64,000 nt of DNA, taken from contig NZ_BOQP01000025.1 of the NCBI RefSeq assembly GCF_018332715.1, forward strand, positions 96,217 to 160,216, in the 5' to 3' direction. The position numbers and the translations under genes are program-made. Position 1 is the stretch's first letter; every line of letters starts with the position of its first letter. The notes beneath the pieces are model-generated. The model did not search any database, was not told the origin of the DNA, and saw only the letters and a list, made by a program, of their open reading frames with translations. Below are positions 59,937-64,000 of this stretch, in pieces. The DNA comes from Winogradskya consettensis (GTDB lineage Bacteria; Actinomycetota; Actinomycetes; Mycobacteriales; Micromonosporaceae).

Positions 59937-60223
59937 CCGCCAACTGCACCCATCTCGACAAGGCCGAGGACGTCACGCCGTCCGGGCAGGGCTGCGTGGA
60001 ATGCCTTGCCTCCGGCGGCACCTGGGTTCACCTGCGCGTCTGCCGGACGTGCGGGCACGTCGGCTGCTGCGACTCGTCGCCCGGCAAGCACGCCACCGCA
60101 CACTTCCACCACGAGGACCACCCGCTCGTCTCGTCCTACGAGCCGGGCGAGGACTGGTGGTGGTGCTTCAGTGACGAGGTGGCCTTCAAGGTCCCCGATT
60201 CCCCCACGTTCACCTACGGCTGA
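59933..60223 (+). CDS. UBP-type zinc finger protein
   Basis: A 96-residue protein that consists of one ZnF-UBP domain. Candidate zinc ligands are Cys5, His7, Cys21, Cys24, Cys37, Cys40, Cys45/46, His53, His57, His59/60 and His63, in the order of eukaryotic ubiquitin-specific proteases; an aromatic WWWCF patch follows. In eukaryotes the domain binds the C-terminal Gly-Gly tail of ubiquitin. Here it may bind a protein C-terminus of a partner; that is inference. It overlaps the NAD kinase gene by 4 nt and precedes the receiver-flavoprotein gene by 8 nt. Confidence 0.9.
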   Translation: MTANCTHLDKAEDVTPSGQGCVECLASGGTWVHLRVCRTCGHVGCCDSSPGKHATAHFHHEDHPLVSSYEPGEDWWWCFSDEVAFKVPDSPTFTYG

Positions 60224-60231
60224 GGACTCCC

Positions 60232-61890
60232 ATGGGCCACCCCGCGATCCTGACCGTCGACGACGACCCCTCGGTCTCCCGGGCCATCGCCCGCGACCTG
60301 CGCCGGCGCTACGGCGAGAACTACCGGATCATCCGGGCCGCGTCGGCGTCCGATGCGCTCGACGCGCTCAAGGACATCAAGCTGCGCGGCGGCCGGGTCG
60401 CGGTGATCCTGGCCGACTACCGGATGCCGCAGATGAACGGCATCGAGTTCCTCGAGCAGGCCATGGACCTGTTCCCCAACGCGCGGCGGGCGCTGCTCAC
60501 CGCGTATGCCGACACCGACGCCGCGATCCAGGCGATCAACGTGGTCGACGTCGACCACTACCTGCTCAAGCCCTGGGACCCGCCGGAGGAGAAGCTCTAC
60601 CCGGTCATCGACGCGCTCATCGACGCCTGGCAGGCGACCGGTGACCGTGAGATCGAGGACATCCGCGTCGTCGGGCACCGGTGGAGCGAGCCGTCGTACC
60701 AGATCCGGGATTTCCTGGCGCGCAACCTCGTGCCCTACAAGTGGTTCTCGGCGGACGAGCCGGAAGGCCGCCGCCTGCTGGAGGCCGCCGGGGTCGGCCC
60801 CGAGTCGATCCCGCTCGTGGTCACCACCGACGGCCGGGCCATGCACCAGCCGACCACCCTCGAGGTGGCCGAGGCCGCGGGCCTGTCGACCGCGCCCAAC
60901 CGGGACTTCTACGACCTGATCATCGTCGGCGGGGGACCGGCCGGGCTCGGCGCGGCCGTCTACGGCGCGTCCGAAGGTCTCAAGACGCTGCTGGTGGAGC
61001 GGTCCGCGGTCGGTGGCCAGGCCGGGCAGAGCTCCCGCATCGAGAACTACCTCGGCTTCCCCGACGGCATCTCCGGCGCGCAGCTCACCGACCGGGCCCG
61101 CCGCCAGGCCGGCAAGTTCGAGGCCGAGGTGCTCAACACCCGCGAGGTCACCGGGCTGCGCACCGACGGCTCGGCCCGCACCCTCACGTTCGCCGACGGC
61201 GGCGCGGTGTCTGCGCACTCGATCGTGCTGGCCACCGGGGTCGCCTATCGCCCGCTCGCGGCCGACGGCATCGCCGCGCTCACCGGCTCCGGCGTCTACT
61301 ACGGCTCCGCCGCCACCGAGGGGCCGTCCTGCGCCGGCAGCGACGTCTACATCATCGGCGGCGCCAACTCCGCCGGGCAGGCCGCGCTCTTCTTCTCGCG
61401 CTACGCCCGCAGCGTCACCCTGCTCGTCCGCGGTGACTCGCTCGAGGCATCGATGTCCTACTACCTGATCCAGCAGCTCAACCGGATCGACAACATCCAC
61501 GTCCGGACCCGCTGCGAGGTCGTCGGCGCCGAGGGCGACGGGCACCTGCAGGCCATCACGATCTGCGACAGCAAGAACGGCTCCGTGGCCGCCGTCGAGT
61601 GCGGCTACCTGTTCATCTTCATCGGCGCGGAGCCGCGCACGGACTGGCTCGACGGCGCGGTCGCCCGGGACGAGAAGGGCTTCGTCTACACGGGCCCCGA
61701 TCTGCTCTCAAATGGCACCCGTCCAACGGGATGGGATCGGGACCGCGATCCGTTCTACCTTGAGTGCAGTGTTCCCGGCATTTTCGCCGCCGGCGACGTC
61801 CGGGCCAACTCGGTCAAACGGGTGGCCTCGGCGGTCGGCGAGGGCGCGATGGCCGTCACGCTGGTCCATCGTTACCTGGAGGCACAGTAA
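60232..61890 (+). CDS. response regulator fused to a thioredoxin-reductase-like flavoprotein
   Basis: A 552-residue protein in three parts. Receiver, residues 1-125: Asp10-12, phospho-acceptor Asp62 (ILADYRMP), Thr90, Lys113 (LLKPWD). Thioredoxin/glutaredoxin-like segment, about 143-215, with WSEPSYQ where a redox CxxC would be. FAD/NAD domain, 225-552: GGGPAGLGAA (233-242), GGANSAG (376-382) and GIFAAGDVR. The CxxC of thioredoxin reductase is missing; the position (357-362) reads YGSAAT. The nucleotide-binding sites look intact, so it may be an NAD(P)H-dependent reductase or a redox-sensing output switched by phosphorylation. Confidence 0.9.
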   Translation: MGHPAILTVDDDPSVSRAIARDLRRRYGENYRIIRAASASDALDALKDIKLRGGRVAVILADYRMPQMNGIEFLEQAMDLFPNARRALLTAYADTDAAIQAINVVDVDHYLLKPWDPPEEKLYPVIDALIDAWQATGDREIEDIRVVGHRWSEPSYQIRDFLARNLVPYKWFSADEPEGRRLLEAAGVGPESIPLVVTTDGRAMHQPTTLEVAEAAGLSTAPNRDFYDLIIVGGGPAGLGAAVYGASEGLKTLLVERSAVGGQAGQSSRIENYLGFPDGISGAQLTDRARRQAGKFEAEVLNTREVTGLRTDGSARTLTFADGGAVSAHSIVLATGVAYRPLAADGIAALTGSGVYYGSAATEGPSCAGSDVYIIGGANSAGQAALFFSRYARSVTLLVRGDSLEASMSYYLIQQLNRIDNIHVRTRCEVVGAEGDGHLQAITICDSKNGSVAAVECGYLFIFIGAEPRTDWLDGAVARDEKGFVYTGPDLLSNGTRPTGWDRDRDPFYLECSVPGIFAAGDVRANSVKRVASAVGEGAMAVTLVHRYLEAQ

Positions 61891-63363
61891 ATGACCGACA
61901 CCGAGGTCGAGGAGATCAAACTCCTGCCCTGTGAGCCCGGCAAGCTCACGACGGCAGACCTGAAGACGCTGTTCCTCTTCGAGAAGCTGACCGACGAGCA
62001 GCTCACCTGGATCGCCGAGCACGGCTGCACCATGCACGCCCCCGCCGGCTCGCTGGTGCTGCGCGAGGGCGACCCCGCCGACCAGTTCTTCATCCTGCTC
62101 ACCGGCACGATCGCGCTCACCCGCCGGATCGGCCAGGACGACGTGCAGACCACCCGCACCGAGCAGCGCGGCGTCTACATGGGCGCGACCCAGGCGTACA
62201 TCCGCGACGAGGGCGTCGAACGCAAGTACATGGCCTCCATGCGCGCCCTCGACGACGCCGACTTCTTCATGATGTCGGCCGCCGACTTCGGCCAGATGAT
62301 GCGCGACTGGTTCCCGATGGCGATCCACCTGCTCGAAGGTCTCGCCCTCGGCATGCGCAGCACCCAGGCCGCCATCAGCGAACGCCAGCGCCTCACGGCC
62401 CTCGGCGCCCTCTCCGCCGGCCTGATGCACGAGCTCAACAACCCCGCCGCGGCCGCCTCCCGCGCCACCAGCGCCCTGCGCCAGCGAGTCGCCGGCATGC
62501 GCCACAAGCTGGGCATGCTCGCCGCCGGCAAGGTCCCCCCGGAACGCCTCGTCGCCCTGGTCGAACTCCAGGAAGAGGTCATCGAGCGCGCCGCGAAGGC
62601 CCCGGTGCTGACCGCGATGCAGACCGCCGACCGCGAGGACGAGCTCGGCGACTGGATGGACGACCACAAGGTCACCGGCGGCTGGGACATCGCCCCCGTC
62701 TTCGCCCAGGGCGGCATCGACGTCGACTGCCTCGAGGAGATCGCCGCCAAGGTCGAAACCGCCGGCCTCCTCGACCAGGCCATCCACTGGATCGGCTACG
62801 CCCTCGAAACCGAGCAGCTCATGAGCGACGTCGAGGACGCCACCAGCCGCGTCTCCAACCTCGTCAACGCCGCCAAGCAGTACTCCCAGATGGACCGCGC
62901 CGCCCACCAGTGGATCGACGTCCACTCCGGCCTCGACAGCACCCTCGTCATGCTCGGCCACAAGATCGGCCAGGGCGTCAAGGTCGTCAAGGACTACGAC
63001 CGCACCCTCCCCCAGATCCCCTCCCACCCCGCCGAACTCAACCAGGTCTGGACCAACATCATCGACAACGCCGTCCAGGCCATGACCGGCGCCGGCACCC
63101 TCACCGTCAAGACCTACCGCAAGGACGACTACGTGGTCGTCTCGATCGGCGACACCGGCCCCGGCATCCCCGAGGCCCTCCGCAAACGCGTCTTCGAGCC
63201 CTTCTTCACCACCAAGCCCGTCGGCGAAGGCACCGGCCTCGGCCTCGACATCTCCTACCGCATCGTCACCAACGGCCACGGCGGCGACATCATCGTCGAA
63301 TCCCAGCCCGGCGACACCCGCTTCCTCGTCAAACTCCCCATCACGGAGCCCTCCTCCCGCTGA
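61891..63363 (+). CDS. cyclic-nucleotide-binding-domain sensor histidine kinase
   Basis: A 490-residue soluble kinase. Residues 25-145 form a cNMP-binding (CRP-like) domain (LREGDPADQFFILLTGTIALTRR), although the phosphate-cassette Arg region is not classical. The H-box is GLMHELNNPAAAASRA (His180). A long helical region (190-320) precedes the second dimer helix and the ATPase domain: WTNIIDNAVQAM (N-box), IGDTGPGIPEAL and GEGTGLGLDISYRI. No membrane spans. ATG directly after the flavoprotein stop, so it is the likely partner kinase of that receiver. Confidence 0.92.
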   Translation: MTDTEVEEIKLLPCEPGKLTTADLKTLFLFEKLTDEQLTWIAEHGCTMHAPAGSLVLREGDPADQFFILLTGTIALTRRIGQDDVQTTRTEQRGVYMGATQAYIRDEGVERKYMASMRALDDADFFMMSAADFGQMMRDWFPMAIHLLEGLALGMRSTQAAISERQRLTALGALSAGLMHELNNPAAAASRATSALRQRVAGMRHKLGMLAAGKVPPERLVALVELQEEVIERAAKAPVLTAMQTADREDELGDWMDDHKVTGGWDIAPVFAQGGIDVDCLEEIAAKVETAGLLDQAIHWIGYALETEQLMSDVEDATSRVSNLVNAAKQYSQMDRAAHQWIDVHSGLDSTLVMLGHKIGQGVKVVKDYDRTLPQIPSHPAELNQVWTNIIDNAVQAMTGAGTLTVKTYRKDDYVVVSIGDTGPGIPEALRKRVFEPFFTTKPVGEGTGLGLDISYRIVTNGHGGDIIVESQPGDTRFLVKLPITEPSSR

Positions 63364-63489
63364 CCGCTCCTCCCACCGCGCCGCCGTCCCGTGCAAGCTC
63401 GCAGGATCGGCAGCCGGCGCGCAGGAACCCTGCCGCAGTAGACCTCCGTGGACCCCCGCCCCGCCGTGGTGGCGACCAGCCACCGCGCT

Positions 63490-63690
63490 GTGGTGGTGAG
63501 CTGCCGCTCCGCCGTGGTGGTGAGCTGTCCCCGCGAGGTGGTGAGCTGTCCCCGCGAGGTGGTGAGCTGTCCCCGCGAGGTGGTGAGCTGTCCCCGCGTC
63601 GTGGTGGTGAGCTGTCCCCGCGAGGTGGTGAGCTGTCCCCGCGCCGTGGTGGTGAGCTGTCACCCCGAGGTGGTGAGCTGCCACCGCGAC
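63490..63690. repeat. nine-copy repeat with 21- or 24-bp spacing
   Basis: The core GGTGAGCTG(T/C)CC occurs nine times. In the last seven copies the spacing is exactly 21 or 24 bp. All these spacings are multiples of three and no stop occurs in any of the open frames across the array, which is compatible with a former coding repeat. Confidence 0.85.
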
Positions 63691-63893
63691 GAGGTGCTGA
63701 TGTTGCCCAGGCGTGAAGGCATGCGCGCGCAGGGTGATGCCGAGGAAAGTGATGTCATCCCGCAGAATGGAATGTTGTACTCATCCCGGCTACGGGTCAA
63801 CTTCATGCGACTGCCACTGTCGAATGCGCAATTTTATTCTTTCGCACATCACACACAAAGTTCGGCAGCCGCACTCCGGATCATCCTGATATC

Positions 63894-64000
63894 GCCCTGA
63901 GCTTGCGCGCTGGCCCTGAGCTTGCGCGCTGGCCCTGAGCTTGCGCGCTGGCCCTGAGCTTGCGCGCTGGCCCTGAGCTTGCGCGCTGGCCCTGAGTTCG
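63894..64000. repeat. 19-bp tandem repeat reaching the window edge
   Basis: Unit GCCCTGAGCTTGCGCGCTG, five perfect copies plus a partial one that begins to diverge (GAGTTCG) at the end. There are no spacers, so it is not a CRISPR array. Confidence 0.9.

Larger units (their letters stand above)
63364..64000. other. non-coding or poorly supported repeat-rich region
   Basis: From the kinase stop to the window edge. It holds a 21/24-bp repeat array (63490-63690), an AT-richer stretch at 63740-63890 that could carry a promoter, and a 19-bp array from 63894. A GTG-led frame at 63448-63900 reads through the first array (VVSCPRE repeats) but the array is open in several frames on both strands, so coding is not supported. 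Confidence 0.6.

Noticed and set aside
61708..63684. 658-codon minus-strand frame with His/Ala/Gly repeats
   Set aside because: Shadow of the histidine kinase gene that reads into the tandem repeat; no start signals or domains.
63448..63900. 150-codon frame with VVSCPRE repeats
   Set aside because: Open because of the repeat; no ribosome binding site, no domain, and second half has unlike composition.
63490..64000. CRISPR array
   Set aside because: Copies follow each other without unique spacers, units are GC-rich 19-24 bp, and no cas gene is present.

Overview
The window is very GC-rich DNA with frequent GTG starts, many ATGA/TGATG overlaps between consecutive genes, NarL-type two-component genes, DUF574-type SAM methyltransferase, CebR/CelR-like operators and secreted CBM2/GH64/GH78/GH16 enzymes. 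This points to a soil actinomycete, most likely of the Micromonosporaceae (Actinoplanes-like). The family level is inferred from gene content only. No rRNA, tRNA, integrase, transposase or CRISPR array was seen; it reads as chromosomal DNA rich in accessory and secreted functions.

Layout. (a) 1-5318: a LacI-type (CebR-like) operator, then two DrrAB-like ABC efflux pairs ending in a NarL-family histidine kinase and response regulator. (b) 5414-9305: a tightly coupled electron-transfer module of a Ser-rich exported protein, an ApbE flavin transferase, a ferric-reductase-like haem membrane protein with a His-rich repeat tail, a NuoF-like flavoprotein and a small ferredoxin. (c) 9306-19514: a long regulatory leader with CebR-like sites, followed by an exopolysaccharide cluster (priming phosphotransferase, Alg14/Alg13-like transferase, secreted DUF5122 protein, Wzz-like protein with a degenerate P-loop, GT2, Wzx flippase carrying a tandem-repeat insertion, sulfotransferase). 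(d) 19498-23751, minus strand: PH-like membrane protein, APH-like kinase and GH16 glucanase in one probable operon, plus alkaline phosphatase. (e) 24351-27384: a c-di-GMP-I (GEMM) riboswitch in front of a six-repeat Calx-beta surface protein; together with (c) this suggests a matrix or adhesion programme.

(f) 27434-31853, minus strand: a TetR-controlled heterodimeric ABC exporter with a 30-codon ORF translationally coupled between the two half-transporters. (g) 31969-37503: PadR regulator with a probable leaderless promoter plus FtsX-type ABC transporter, a methyltransferase, a GNAT and YggT. (h) 37902-44561: GH78 rhamnosidase, DUF1684 protein, TetX-like monooxygenase divergent from its TetR regulator. 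(i) 44975-48893: DUF1963 protein and a molybdate uptake operon led by a MerR/Mop regulator. (j) 48916-55147: APH-like kinase, TPR-like protein, iron-box-controlled siderophore-interacting protein, PrsW-like protease, DUF1963 protein, an interrupted ORF and a Bcr/CflA efflux pump. (k) 55237-58551: secreted CBM2-GH64 glucanase and S1E protease with a ricin-type lectin.

(l) 58764-63363 holds the most unusual unit: NAD kinase fused to a GNAT domain, a UBP-type zinc finger, a response-regulator receiver fused to a thioredoxin-reductase-like flavoprotein that lacks the redox cysteine pair, and a cyclic-nucleotide-binding-domain histidine kinase. It looks like a phosphorelay whose output is a flavoenzyme rather than a DNA-binding protein. 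The window ends in two different tandem-repeat arrays (63490-63690 and 63894-64000). Short tandem arrays recur throughout the window, inside and between genes.
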